The notes under the pieces are model-generated. The model was not told the DNA's origin, made no database searches, and worked only from the letters and a program-made list of their open reading frames with translations. Below, in pieces: positions 26,041 to 35,304 of a DNA stretch of 39,526 nt. The stretch spans positions 1 to 39,526 of the forward strand of contig VXLT01000256.1 in assembly GCA_009841475.1 (NCBI GenBank), read 5' to 3'. This stretch comes from Gemmatimonadota bacterium (lineage in GTDB: Bacteria > Gemmatimonadota > Gemmatimonadetes > Longimicrobiales > Gaopeijiaceae). A program made the translations under genes and the position numbers. Each line of letters starts with the position of its first letter. Position 1 is the stretch's first letter.

Positions 26041-26635
26041 ATGAACCCTCTGACGCCGCCCGCCCGCTCCGAAGTCGCCGCATCGTCCCTTCGTCAGGCC
26101 GCGATTCTCGCACTGTGCGTGGCCCCGTTGGCTACCCCTTCCGCTCACGGCCAGGACCTGGCGAGCGCACCGGTCCGCGAAGTGCGCGAAATACTGCGCC
26201 TCGGCGACGCCGTGGACGTGCCCGACTGGCTCACCTTCGCGGCCGAGCCACGCCTCATGCTGGACGCTTCCGGACGGCTCTTCGCGGTGCCCGGCAATGA
26301 CCCGCGGATCCGCCTTCTGTCCCCGGACGGCCAATTCATCCGATACATCGGCAACAGGGGAATCGATCATCCCCGGCTACTATCCGCCCGTTCGGTCACT
26401 GTTCGTCACCCATGAAGGCCGCGTCTGGCTGCGGCTGGACAGCGAAGGCGGAGACGACGACGCGGCGGACGAATGGGTCGTTGTCGGACCGGACGGCACC
26501 CCGGAGTTCAGGATAGGCGCGCCGCCGGGGGTGACCTTCAAGGCCGCGCACGGGGATCGGGTTTGGGGCACAGGAAAGACCGAGATGGACATACCGTACA
26601 TCGTTCTGTACGAATTGGGGCCGGCTCGCAACTGA
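26041..26635 (+). pseudogene. Degraded 6-bladed beta-propeller gene (internal deletion plus frameshift)
   Basis: Frame A: MNPLTPPARSEV...LLSPDGQFIRYIGNRG; frame B: IIPGYYPPVRSLFVTHEGRVWLRLDSEGG...YIVLYELGPARN; switch near 26360-26385; middle of protein absent compared with full-length paralogues. Confidence 0.7.
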
Positions 26636-26811
26636 CCGCCGCGCCTCCCCGGGGCCAGGAACGGCACGATGTCGGTTCTGCAGCCGACTCCATTGACCGG
26701 CCGACCGCGGGCGGTCTGATTCCACAAGGCACCACAAGTTGCCGCCCCCGGGCCCATCGCTAGCTTGGTCCAGGAGTCCAGCCCGCTGCGCCACGGTCCC
26801 GCGAGATCAAG

Positions 26812-27936
26812 ATGAAGCGACGCCAAACCGCATTCCCCGTGTCCGCCGCGCTGGCCTGCCTGGTGTGGGCCGCCTGCGGCGATGGCCCGACCGAGCCGCC
26901 CCGGTTCACCCTCTCGGGTACGGTGAGCGATCCTCGCCGGGAGGGGATGGTGGTGCCGGGCGTGACCGTGCGTCTGGCGGGCACGGGGGAATCCACGACG
27001 ACCGGTGCCGACGGCAAGTATCGCGTGTCCAACGTCGGGGGGACGCAAACGGTCACGGTGGCGGCCTCGCCCAGCTACGTGAGCCAAAGCGCAGAGATCA
27101 CGATGGATGCGGACCGCACGCTGGACTTCGTGCTGGAGCACACGGGTGAACCGCCGTTCGCCGGGACCCCCTGGATCACTCCGGACATCATCACCTCTTC
27201 CGATTTGACATCCTTGGGGACCGTGACCTACGCGGGGCGCGGGATCCGGCTGGTGTTCGACAGACGGTTGGGCAGGTGGACCAATGTGAATGCGTATCTT
27301 TTCGACGCACTGTTCGGCGTGCAGGAGGTGGAGTTTCACTTGAATCCGGAGTTCGCGGACACGGTGGCCTCGCGCATGGAAGTCGACAGATTCGGGCCGG
27401 CGATCGGGCGGCTGCCGGCGGCGCTGCTGTCGAACCTCCGGCAAGTGCAGATCAACGCCGGCGAAGGCGCGTTCGGGGGGAGCTCGCATACGGGCGGCCT
27501 CCTGATCCATACGGAGGACGATGCCACGGACCACATGCTCCGCGGCGGGTTCCTGGAGGAAGTCCTGCTGCATGAAGCGGCGCACATGTCGCTCGACATG
27601 CTCTACGCCGACTCCGCCGACTGGCAGGCTGCGCAGGCTGCGGACGGCGTCTACATTTCCGATTACGCGCGCGACTTTCCACAGAGAGAAGACGTCGCGG
27701 AGTCCATCCTGATGTACTTCGCGGTCCGGTATGTGCCCGATCGCGTTACCGCGGAGCTGCGTTGGCTGATCGTGACGACGATTCCGAATCGAATCGCATT
27801 CTTTGACGGAAAGAGACTGGATATGTCGCCGTTTGTGGTGACGAGTTCGTCTGTCCCGGCCCCGGACTTCGAAACCATGCGGCCGCTACCCCGGACATGG
27901 CGCCCCTTCGAGGCCCCCCTCGTCAGGAGGCGCTGA
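26812..27936 (+). CDS. Lipoprotein with carboxypeptidase-regulatory-like domain and HEAAH zinc-metallopeptidase motif
   Basis: Lipobox LVWAACG; FTLSGTVSDPRREGMVVPGVTVRLAGTGESTTTGADGKYRV; EEVLLHEAAHMSLDMLY...EDVAESILMYFAVRY. Confidence 0.7.
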   Translation: MKRRQTAFPVSAALACLVWAACGDGPTEPPRFTLSGTVSDPRREGMVVPGVTVRLAGTGESTTTGADGKYRVSNVGGTQTVTVAASPSYVSQSAEITMDADRTLDFVLEHTGEPPFAGTPWITPDIITSSDLTSLGTVTYAGRGIRLVFDRRLGRWTNVNAYLFDALFGVQEVEFHLNPEFADTVASRMEVDRFGPAIGRLPAALLSNLRQVQINAGEGAFGGSSHTGGLLIHTEDDATDHMLRGGFLEEVLLHEAAHMSLDMLYADSADWQAAQAADGVYISDYARDFPQREDVAESILMYFAVRYVPDRVTAELRWLIVTTIPNRIAFFDGKRLDMSPFVVTSSSVPAPDFETMRPLPRTWRPFEAPLVRRR

Positions 27937-27943
27937 CGCAAGC

Positions 27944-28549
27944 ATGCGACACGGCACGAGACACGGGTGGATCGAGGTCGTCGCCGGCGTCATGTTCAGC
28001 GGCAAGTCCGAGGAGCTGATGCGGCGCGTGCGGCGGGCGCTGATCGCCGGGCGGCGGGTCCAGCTCTTCAAGTCGCACCTCGACGACCGCTACGGCGGCC
28101 AGTTTCTCATCTCGTCCCACGACGGGCGGCAGGTTGAAGCCGAGCCCGTCTCCAACTCCGTGCAGCTCGCCGAGAAGATCCGCCCTGACACGCAGGTCGT
28201 CGCCATCGACGAGGCCCAGTTCCTGGACGACGGCATCTGCGAGGTCATCGATGTGCTCGCCGACGAGGGGAGGCGCGTCATCGTGGTCGGCATCGACATG
28301 GACTTCCGGGGTGAGCCGTTCGGTCCCATGGGGCCGCTCCTGGCGCGCGCGGAGCGGATCGACAAGCTGGACGCGATCTGCGTCGTGTGCGGCGATCCGG
28401 CGACGAGAAGCCAGCGCCTCATCGGCGGGAAGCCGGCGCCCGCGGAGGGCCCGACGATCCAGGTGGCGGGCGCGGAGAGCTATGAGGCGCGGTGCCGGCG
28501 GTGCCACGAGGTACCGGCGCGGGACCGGGCGCAGAGAGAACTGTTGTAG
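27944..28549 (+). CDS. tdk: Thymidine kinase (type II)
   Basis: GWIEVVAGVMFSGKSEELMRRVRRA (P-loop), VVAIDEAQFLDD, GIDMDFRGEPFGPM, CVVCGDPATRSQR...CRRCHE (zinc-binding cysteines). Confidence 0.95.
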   Translation: MRHGTRHGWIEVVAGVMFSGKSEELMRRVRRALIAGRRVQLFKSHLDDRYGGQFLISSHDGRQVEAEPVSNSVQLAEKIRPDTQVVAIDEAQFLDDGICEVIDVLADEGRRVIVVGIDMDFRGEPFGPMGPLLARAERIDKLDAICVVCGDPATRSQRLIGGKPAPAEGPTIQVAGAESYEARCRRCHEVPARDRAQRELL

Positions 28550-28584
28550 CGGCTGGAAGGCCCTGAGCACGGAGGAGGCCACCG

Positions 28585-30366
28585 ATGAAGCGTTCGCGGC
28601 GCGGCACCGGCGAGGAGCTGCGCCACGAAGTGAACGACCGGATCCCCCGGCCGCTCGCACTTGGACTCGGCCTGCAGCTCGCCGCCCTTGGCGTCAACGG
28701 GTTGGTCCTGATGCCCACGATCGTGTTTCGTGCCGGCGGCGCCGAGGAACTGGTGTTCTGGGGCGTCTTCGCGTCGGTACTGGCATGCGGCGTTGCCACG
28801 ATCCTGCAGGGCAGGAGGTTCGGGAGAATCGGAGCAGGCTACGCATTCACGCACGTGAGCTCGGCCATCTTCATCGCCGTCAGCGCGGAGGCGCTCGTGC
28901 AGGGTGGACCGGGGCTGCTCGCCACCCTGGTCGTCGCCTCCGCTGTCGCCCAGGCGGCGTTTTCGGCGCGCCTGTCACAGGTGCACCGCTACCTGACGCC
29001 CGTTGTCACCGGTACGGTGATCATGCTCCTTCCCGTCACCGTGATGCCGATTCTCTTCGACATGCTGAACGAGCTGCCGGCGGGGGCCCCTGCGTACGCC
29101 GCGCCGCTGAGCGCCGGCGTAACCGTCGCAACGATTCTCGGGGTAGCGGTCAAGGCGAGGGGAGCGTTGCGTCTCTGGGCTCCCGCCGCCGGCCTGGTCG
29201 CCGGTTCGCTGGTGGGGGCATTCTTCGGAATCTACGACTCCGGGCTGGTGGCTGAGGCCGCCTGGATCGGCGTCCCGGACGGTCGCCCCCCCGGGCTGGA
29301 CCTCGGCTTCGGACCGGCGTTCTGGGCGCTGCTCCCGGCGTTCCTGCTCGTAGCGCTGATCGGCTCCACCAAGTCGGTCGCCGTGGCGGTCGCCGCCCAG
29401 CGCGTCGCGTGGCGCCGGCCCCGCGCGGTCGACTATCGCGCGGTCCAGCGGACCGTCGCCGCTGAGGGCGCCGCGAATCTGCTGGCGGGGATGGCCGGCA
29501 CGATGCCCAACACGCCCAACGCGGGAGCCGTGGCGGCCGTCGAAGTCACCGGCGTCGCGGCGCGCAGCGTCGGAGTCGCGGCCGGGCTGGTTTTCTTCGT
29601 CCTCGCGTTGCTCCCCAAGGCGCTCGCCGCCATTTTCGCCATCCCCGCCGCAGTCGTAGCCGCCTCCATCGCCGTGGTCATGGCGACGCTCTTCACGGTC
29701 GGGATGCGGGAGGCCGTGCGGAGCATCGGGACGAACCCGCGCAACGGTCTGATCGCGGGCGTCTCATTCTGGACGGGTGTGGCGCTTGAGTTCGAGTTGA
29801 TCTTCCCTGCCTTTTTCGCGGAATTCGCGGGTGGTCTGTTGAGTAACGGGCTCACCGCGGGAGCTCTGGTGGCGCTGTTGCTGACCGCACTGACGGCACG
29901 GCGGAAGAGCCAGCTCACGGGAGTGCTGGACGTTGCCGAACTGCCCCGGATCAGGGAGTTCATCCAGTCGTTCGCCGGCCGCCACGGCCTGGAGGCGGCG
30001 GTGGGGCGGCTCGAGGCCGCGAGCGAAGAGACGTTGCTCACGCTGATACAGTCGCGCGAGACAGCCGATGAGGAGGAGGAAGCACCGGATGGCGGAAAGC
30101 GCGGGCTGCTTCTCACCGCGCACGAGGAAGACGGGGAAGCCGTGCTGGAATTCAGGGTGGGCGCGGCGGGCGCTGACGAACTCAACCTGCAGGACCGCCT
30201 GAGCTGGCTCGGGGAGCAAACCCGGGCGACCCGGGTCGAACATGAGATCTCGCTTCGGCTGCTCCGGCACCTCGCGTCGTCGGTCCGGCACCAGCAGTTT
30301 CATGACATGGACATCCTGACTCTCCGCGTCGATGCCGCTGCCGCGAGTGGGTCGCGAAGTGCGTAG
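28585..30366 (+). CDS. NCS2 (xanthine/uracil-type) permease with C-terminal ~150 aa soluble domain, cassette 2
   Basis: Paralogue of 14725..16488 throughout, including C-terminal ELPRIREFIQSFAGRHGLEAAVGRLEAASEETLLTLIQ...NLQDRLSWLGEQTRATRVEHEISLRLLRHLASSVRHQQFHDMDILTLRV. Confidence 0.88.
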   Translation: MKRSRRGTGEELRHEVNDRIPRPLALGLGLQLAALGVNGLVLMPTIVFRAGGAEELVFWGVFASVLACGVATILQGRRFGRIGAGYAFTHVSSAIFIAVSAEALVQGGPGLLATLVVASAVAQAAFSARLSQVHRYLTPVVTGTVIMLLPVTVMPILFDMLNELPAGAPAYAAPLSAGVTVATILGVAVKARGALRLWAPAAGLVAGSLVGAFFGIYDSGLVAEAAWIGVPDGRPPGLDLGFGPAFWALLPAFLLVALIGSTKSVAVAVAAQRVAWRRPRAVDYRAVQRTVAAEGAANLLAGMAGTMPNTPNAGAVAAVEVTGVAARSVGVAAGLVFFVLALLPKALAAIFAIPAAVVAASIAVVMATLFTVGMREAVRSIGTNPRNGLIAGVSFWTGVALEFELIFPAFFAEFAGGLLSNGLTAGALVALLLTALTARRKSQLTGVLDVAELPRIREFIQSFAGRHGLEAAVGRLEAASEETLLTLIQSRETADEEEEAPDGGKRGLLLTAHEEDGEAVLEFRVGAAGADELNLQDRLSWLGEQTRATRVEHEISLRLLRHLASSVRHQQFHDMDILTLRVDAAAASGSRSA

Positions 30367-31354
30367 CAGGCTGACTCTCGCACTCGCGGTCGGACTGCCG
30401 GTCGCCACCGGATGCCAGCCGGCGTCCGACGCCCGTGAACTGTCGCTGGCGCATTTCCTGCCGGCGGACCACGCCCTGAACGAGGCCGTGTTCACGCCGC
30501 TGGCTCAACAGCTCGCGGAGCTCTCGGGCGGCAAACTGACCGTCAGACAGTATCCCGCGGGCGCCCTGAACACGTCCGCGCCGGCGCAGTACTCGATTCT
30601 GCTGAGCGGCGTGGCCGATATCGCCCTTGCCGTGCCCGCCTACACCGCCGACCTCTTTCCGAAGACCGACCTGATCGCCTATCCGGGCGTCTGCAAGACC
30701 GCGATGGAATGTACCGTCGCACTGCAACGCGCCCTGTCGGTGCTGGAGGCGGAATACGAAGCGAAGGTGTTGGGGCTCTGGGGCAACGACGCCCCGGTGC
30801 TGCTCACCCGCGACAAACCGGTGCGCACGCTGGAAGACCTGCGCGGCCTCAAGATCCGCGTCTCGACCCGGAGCGCCATCCCCTTCATCGAAGCGCTCGG
30901 CGCGAGCGCGGTAATGCAGCCGGGTACGGTCGTCCACCAGAGTCTGTCCACGGGAGTCATCGACGGCGTCGCCATCTCCCCCTCGGGGATCGTGGCGTTC
31001 CAGCTTCACGAGCCGGCCGCGTACCTGACCACCTGGCTTCCCACTTCCGGGCTGCCGTTCGTTCTGCTGATGAACCAGGGTGTCTACGATGCCCTGGCTC
31101 CGGAGGAGCGGCGCTGGATCGACGAAGTCGCGGATTCGTCTCTTGCCATGGCCGGAGCCGTCGCATACGCCCGAGCTGGTGTCGAGGGTCTGCTATTGGC
31201 GGAAGGGGCGGGCGTCGAGATGATCGATCTGCCGGAGGGCGAAAAGCGCCGCTTCGAAGCGGCGATCGCGCCGGTGCGGGAAGCGGGGCTTGCACGGCGG
31301 GTGGACGACATGACCGTAGGCGAGGTCATCCGCCTGTTCGGCACGGCACGATGA
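30332..31354 (+). CDS. TRAP transporter substrate-binding lipoprotein (DctP-like), cassette 2
   Basis: LPVATGCQ (lipobox); LAHFLPADHALNEAVFTPLAQQLAELSGGKLTVRQYPAGAL...GLKIRVSTRSAIPFIEALGASAVMQPGTVVHQSLSTGVIDGVAISPSG. Confidence 0.88.
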   Translation: MPLPRVGREVRSRLTLALAVGLPVATGCQPASDARELSLAHFLPADHALNEAVFTPLAQQLAELSGGKLTVRQYPAGALNTSAPAQYSILLSGVADIALAVPAYTADLFPKTDLIAYPGVCKTAMECTVALQRALSVLEAEYEAKVLGLWGNDAPVLLTRDKPVRTLEDLRGLKIRVSTRSAIPFIEALGASAVMQPGTVVHQSLSTGVIDGVAISPSGIVAFQLHEPAAYLTTWLPTSGLPFVLLMNQGVYDALAPEERRWIDEVADSSLAMAGAVAYARAGVEGLLLAEGAGVEMIDLPEGEKRRFEAAIAPVREAGLARRVDDMTVGEVIRLFGTAR

Positions 31355-31469
31355 CAAGCCAAGTGCCGGCCTCCCCGCCCAACCTGGCGGTGCGGGTTTC
31401 GGGACCCCCGATCAGCGCGGGCGGGCGGAGGCCGCGCCCCCGCTCGGTGATTCGGCACGCGTCGCATTG

Positions 31470-33119
31470 CTATTGCCCCGGCACCCGCAAGATCGGGTAC
31501 ACCTCCCCGACCCCCAGCCTGTCCGCCAGGAATCCCCAGTTCGCGAATCCGTCGTCGGATTGCGGTTCGAGCAGGCTGAAGAGCAGGCGTCCCAGAGGCT
31601 GGTCGGCGCGCGCCCACATGTCTCCGGGACCCGGCGTCACCTGCGTCGGCTCATAGCGCCCAAAGAGGGTCTGCTCGTTGCGCCCCTGGAACGGGCGCGC
31701 GGCCGTCCGCACCGAATCGATATGGAACACCTCCACATCCAGCGGCGTCGCGTCGGCCGGCTCGAGCGCGACACCGTGCGCCCCGAGCCGGGTCAGGACG
31801 TCCTCGAGCTCCGCGGGGATCAGGTAGGCCTCGGGAACGCGCTCGGTGAGCGTCGGCATGAACGTCCCGTATTCGTACATGGGCACGACGTACTGGGTAT
31901 CGGCGCGCAGGAGCAGCGGGCGCCCGGTGAGCGGGTGGGCCTCCTCGACGGTCGCCCCCATGAGGATGTCGACCCGCTCCGCCGACCGCTCGGGTCCGGC
32001 ACGCACCGCAAGCGATTCCCCCACCACCGACGCGGCATCGGCCTCGGCGACGATCCGCCGTACCTCGTCCCCGTGCTCGTGCACGTAGTCCAGGATCTCT
32101 TCGACGAAGTACAGCGTCGCAAGCACGCGCTCCTCGAAGGACGCGTAGGAATAGGCCTCGCTCAGGATCGCGATCCGGTTGCGCAGACCGATGTAGTTGT
32201 TGTTGAACCGGGGGCGGTGGTCGAAGGTGTACCAGCCGCGCTCGCCGCCGCCGCGCCCGGACGCGTTGCCGTAATAGTAGAACTCCCAGCCGTGTTTGTC
32301 CCTGACCTCGCCGGTGACGTGGGGAAGGAGGCCGCCGCGGAGGAAGTCGTCGATCGCGGCGGGGGTGTTGGGGTGGAGCGGGGGCGAGTAGGTGAGGTGG
32401 TAGGCGTGCTGCGTCCCGTTCGTCGTGTGCAGGTCGACCGCCACATGCGGATCGTAGCTGCCGAACAATCGCGCAACCGACCGGGCCTCGGACGACTCCA
32501 GCTTCATGTGATCGCGGTTGAGGTCGTAGCCCTGCGCGTTCGGCCGCTGGCCCATCCCGCCAACCGGCCCGTGCTGTCGGCCGCGGTTGGTGAGGGTCAC
32601 GCGCTCATTGCCGTCCGCGTTGTAGATCGGCGCGACCAGCAGCACCATCGACTCGCGCCATGCGCCGTGGCGGCCCGCCAGGAGGTCGCGGAGCAGCATC
32701 TGGAGCGCCTCCTTCCCGCACACCTCGCCTGCGTGGATGTTGCCCTGCAGGTAGACGACCGTCTTGCCGGAAGCGCGGACGTTTGCCGGGCTCGGGTCGC
32801 CGACATCGCCGACTACGGCCAGTGGGAGCGCACGGCCTTCGGTCGTGTAGCCGTAGGTGGTGTAGTGGACCATCGGCGACGCGGCCGCCGCGCGCTCGAG
32901 GAAGTCCACGACGTCCGCGTAGGAGCTGGTCTCGCGGTAGTCGGTGCGTTCAGCGCGGGTGAGGAAGGCGTCGTCGGGGGGAGGAGAGGGGTTGCAGGCG
33001 GTGAGGAGGACCGCGGCCGCCAGTCCGCGGGCAAGTCCCCAGGTGCACCGGGAGCGCCGGGGTGCCGGGGTGGATGCCAGGCGGCCATGCGCCGCAGTAG
33101 CAGGGTTCAGGGTTGCCAT
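31470..33119 (-). CDS. M14 family metallocarboxypeptidase (lipoprotein)
   Basis: GLAAAVLLTACNPS (lipobox); GNIHAGEVCGKEALQ (HxxE), YDLNRDHMKLES, VAVDLHTTNGTQHAYHLTYSPPLHPN. Confidence 0.88.
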   Translation of the reverse strand: MATLNPATAAHGRLASTPAPRRSRCTWGLARGLAAAVLLTACNPSPPPDDAFLTRAERTDYRETSSYADVVDFLERAAAASPMVHYTTYGYTTEGRALPLAVVGDVGDPSPANVRASGKTVVYLQGNIHAGEVCGKEALQMLLRDLLAGRHGAWRESMVLLVAPIYNADGNERVTLTNRGRQHGPVGGMGQRPNAQGYDLNRDHMKLESSEARSVARLFGSYDPHVAVDLHTTNGTQHAYHLTYSPPLHPNTPAAIDDFLRGGLLPHVTGEVRDKHGWEFYYYGNASGRGGGERGWYTFDHRPRFNNNYIGLRNRIAILSEAYSYASFEERVLATLYFVEEILDYVHEHGDEVRRIVAEADAASVVGESLAVRAGPERSAERVDILMGATVEEAHPLTGRPLLLRADTQYVVPMYEYGTFMPTLTERVPEAYLIPAELEDVLTRLGAHGVALEPADATPLDVEVFHIDSVRTAARPFQGRNEQTLFGRYEPTQVTPGPGDMWARADQPLGRLLFSLLEPQSDDGFANWGFLADRLGVGEVYPILRVPGQ

Positions 33120-33222
33120 GGGTTCACCGCGCCTTTCCGGTGGCGAGGCCAGTTGGACCGAGGGGCTTCTGGATTAGATTGGACGGGTTCACAGGAACCT
33201 CGCAAGCCCATCACTTGACACG

Positions 33223-33765
33223 GTGAGGAACATCTTCGAGAAGCACGCTGGCCGCTTCGCGCGGACCGAGTCGTACAGCGGCCGCGTGGCATCGGCGTTC
33301 GCCGTTCCGGGCGGTGTCGCGCTTGTGGTGCTGCTCGGAGTCACCGTGGCCGAGGTCTTCTGGCGGTACGTGCTCAACAATTCGCTGCTCTGGGCCGAGG
33401 ACCTCGCCACGATGGCGCTCGCCGTGGTTGTGGCCGCGGCGATCGCGTACGGCGCCCGCGAAGGTTCCCACGTCTGCGTCAACCTGATCGCACGCCTTGG
33501 GGGCCGGCGCGTGACCAGAATCACGGACGCCGCGGCCCGGCTTCTGGGCGTCGCAGCCACCGTAGCGGCCGCGTACGCGCTGTTCGTCCACGGCAGTCGC
33601 GGTGCTTCGTACGGGGCTGTCACCCCCAGCGTCTCGATCTCCCACGCCCCCTTCTACTACGTGCTCGGCGCGTCGCTCGCCTCCTACGCACTGCTGCTCG
33701 CGTCCCAACTGCTTCTCGGGTTCGCGACCTGGAACGGCGAAGACCCCAACGAGCCTGCGGACTGA
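33223..33765 (+). CDS. TRAP transporter small permease (DctQ-like), cassette 2
   Basis: VTVAEVFWRYVLNNSLLWAEDLATMALAVVVAAAIAYGAREGSHVCVNLI...; GTG start. Confidence 0.85.
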   Translation: MRNIFEKHAGRFARTESYSGRVASAFAVPGGVALVVLLGVTVAEVFWRYVLNNSLLWAEDLATMALAVVVAAAIAYGAREGSHVCVNLIARLGGRRVTRITDAAARLLGVAATVAAAYALFVHGSRGASYGAVTPSVSISHAPFYYVLGASLASYALLLASQLLLGFATWNGEDPNEPAD

Positions 33766-35069
33766 TGGACGGAAGCAGCATCGCCCTGCTCGGATTCGCC
33801 GCCCTCCTGCTGCTGCTCCTGATCCGGGTGCCCGTGGGGCTGGCGATGATGGTCGTGGGCGTGGCCGGAATCGCCGCGATCCGCCCGGAAGCGGTCGTAG
33901 CGGTACTGGCGGGAGAGGTGTTCGGGGTGGCGTCGCGGTACTCCCTCACCATCCTGCCGCTGTTCATGCTGATGGGGAACCTGGCAGTGATCTCCGGGAT
34001 GAGCCAGGACCTCTACCAGGCTGCCCACAGCTGGCTCGGCCGCGTGAGGGGCAGTCTGGCGTCCGCGTCGATCGTCGCGTGCGCCGGATTCTCCGCACTT
34101 TCCGGCTCGTCGCTGGCCGCCGCGCTGACCATGGGGCGCGTGTCGCTTCCCGAAATGCGCCGCTACAGGTACGCCGATTCGCTGGCGACGGGGGCCATCG
34201 CCGCCGGGGGAACGCTCGGATTCCTCATCCCGCCGTCGGCGGGGCTGGTCATCTACGGGATCATCACCGAAGAGAGCATCGGACGCCTGTTCATGGCCGG
34301 TGTGATCCCCGGGATTCTGCTTACGTTTCTGTTTGTGCTCGCCGTCTGGATCGTCGTGAAGCGTGACCCGGCGAAGGCTCCCCATACCCTGGCACCGGTC
34401 GTGTGGCGGGATCGTCTCGGGGCAACTGCAAGGGCGGCCTGGATCCTGGGCATCGTCGTCGTGACCATCGGTGGCATCTACGCCGGCGTCTTCTCCGCCG
34501 TTGAGGCGGCTGCCGTGGGAGCCTTGCTGACGCTGGTCGCGGCCCTGGTACGGCGCGCACTCAACCGGGATTCGGTGAACGAGGTGGTCAGGGCCACGCT
34601 GAAGGCGAGCGGCACCGCCTTTCTGGTGCTCTCCGGCGCGTTCGTATTCAAGGTCTTTCTCGGATTCACGGGGATCGCCTTCGTCGCCGCCGAATGGGTT
34701 GGCGAGCAGGGGTTTTCAGGCACTCAGGTCGTCATGCTGGTGCTGGCGATGTTCATCGTGCTCGGCACCTTCCTCGACGGCTTCGCGATGCTCGTGCTCA
34801 CCGTTCCCCTGGTTCAGCCGATTCTCGAGTCGCTGGGCGTCGACATGATCTGGTTCGGCGTGATGATCGTCATCACGCTCGAGATGGGCCTGATTTCGCC
34901 TCCGGTCGGGCTGAACATCTTCGTGGTAAAGAGTGTGGCTCCCGACGTGCCCGTCGGGACGATGTTCCGCGGCATCGTTCCCTTCTGGCTCGCGATGCTC
35001 GCGGCGCTGATCCTGATCGGGCTGCTGCCCGCCCTGGCCACGGTCCTGCCCAACGCCATGTTTGGATGA
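33765..35069 (+). CDS. TRAP transporter large permease (DctM-like), cassette 2
   Basis: MDGSSIALLGFAALLLLLLIRVPVGLAMMVVGVAGIAAIRPEAV...SGSSLAAALTMGRVSLPEM...LISPPVGLNIFVVKSVAPDVPVGTMF. Confidence 0.92.
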   Translation: MDGSSIALLGFAALLLLLLIRVPVGLAMMVVGVAGIAAIRPEAVVAVLAGEVFGVASRYSLTILPLFMLMGNLAVISGMSQDLYQAAHSWLGRVRGSLASASIVACAGFSALSGSSLAAALTMGRVSLPEMRRYRYADSLATGAIAAGGTLGFLIPPSAGLVIYGIITEESIGRLFMAGVIPGILLTFLFVLAVWIVVKRDPAKAPHTLAPVVWRDRLGATARAAWILGIVVVTIGGIYAGVFSAVEAAAVGALLTLVAALVRRALNRDSVNEVVRATLKASGTAFLVLSGAFVFKVFLGFTGIAFVAAEWVGEQGFSGTQVVMLVLAMFIVLGTFLDGFAMLVLTVPLVQPILESLGVDMIWFGVMIVITLEMGLISPPVGLNIFVVKSVAPDVPVGTMFRGIVPFWLAMLAALILIGLLPALATVLPNAMFG

Positions 35070-35135
35070 GCCCCGGCAGGACGTGCGGAATTCCCGTATC
35101 CGGCTCTCAGCCGGGATCACGCCTTCGCCCACGGA

Positions 35136-35303
35136 AGGTTCCGCGTCCAGGTCGCGACCGTTCGCATGCCGACACTGGTCCGAGGGCCCGTCTCCCCAGT
35201 ACCACCTCGTCTCGGAGCCCGCGCGCACAACGTACTCCCACTCTGATACGCTCAGTAGCCGGTACGACTCCCCGGGGCTGCCGATTCGCTGACAGTCCGC
35301 GGA
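35136..35303 (-). pseudogene. Fragment of formylglycine-generating enzyme/sulfatase-modifying factor (FGE-sulfatase) domain
   Basis: SADCQRIGSPGESYRLLSVSEWEYVVRAGSETRWYWGDGPSDQCRHANGRDLDAEP matches the conserved YRLxxxxEWEYxxRAG...WG core; no remaining upstream or downstream domain. Confidence 0.75.
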
Positions 35304-35304
35304 C

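Noticed and set aside
31467-33218. 583 aa plus-strand ORF
   Set aside because: Antisense to the M14 carboxypeptidase, which carries the catalytic motifs.
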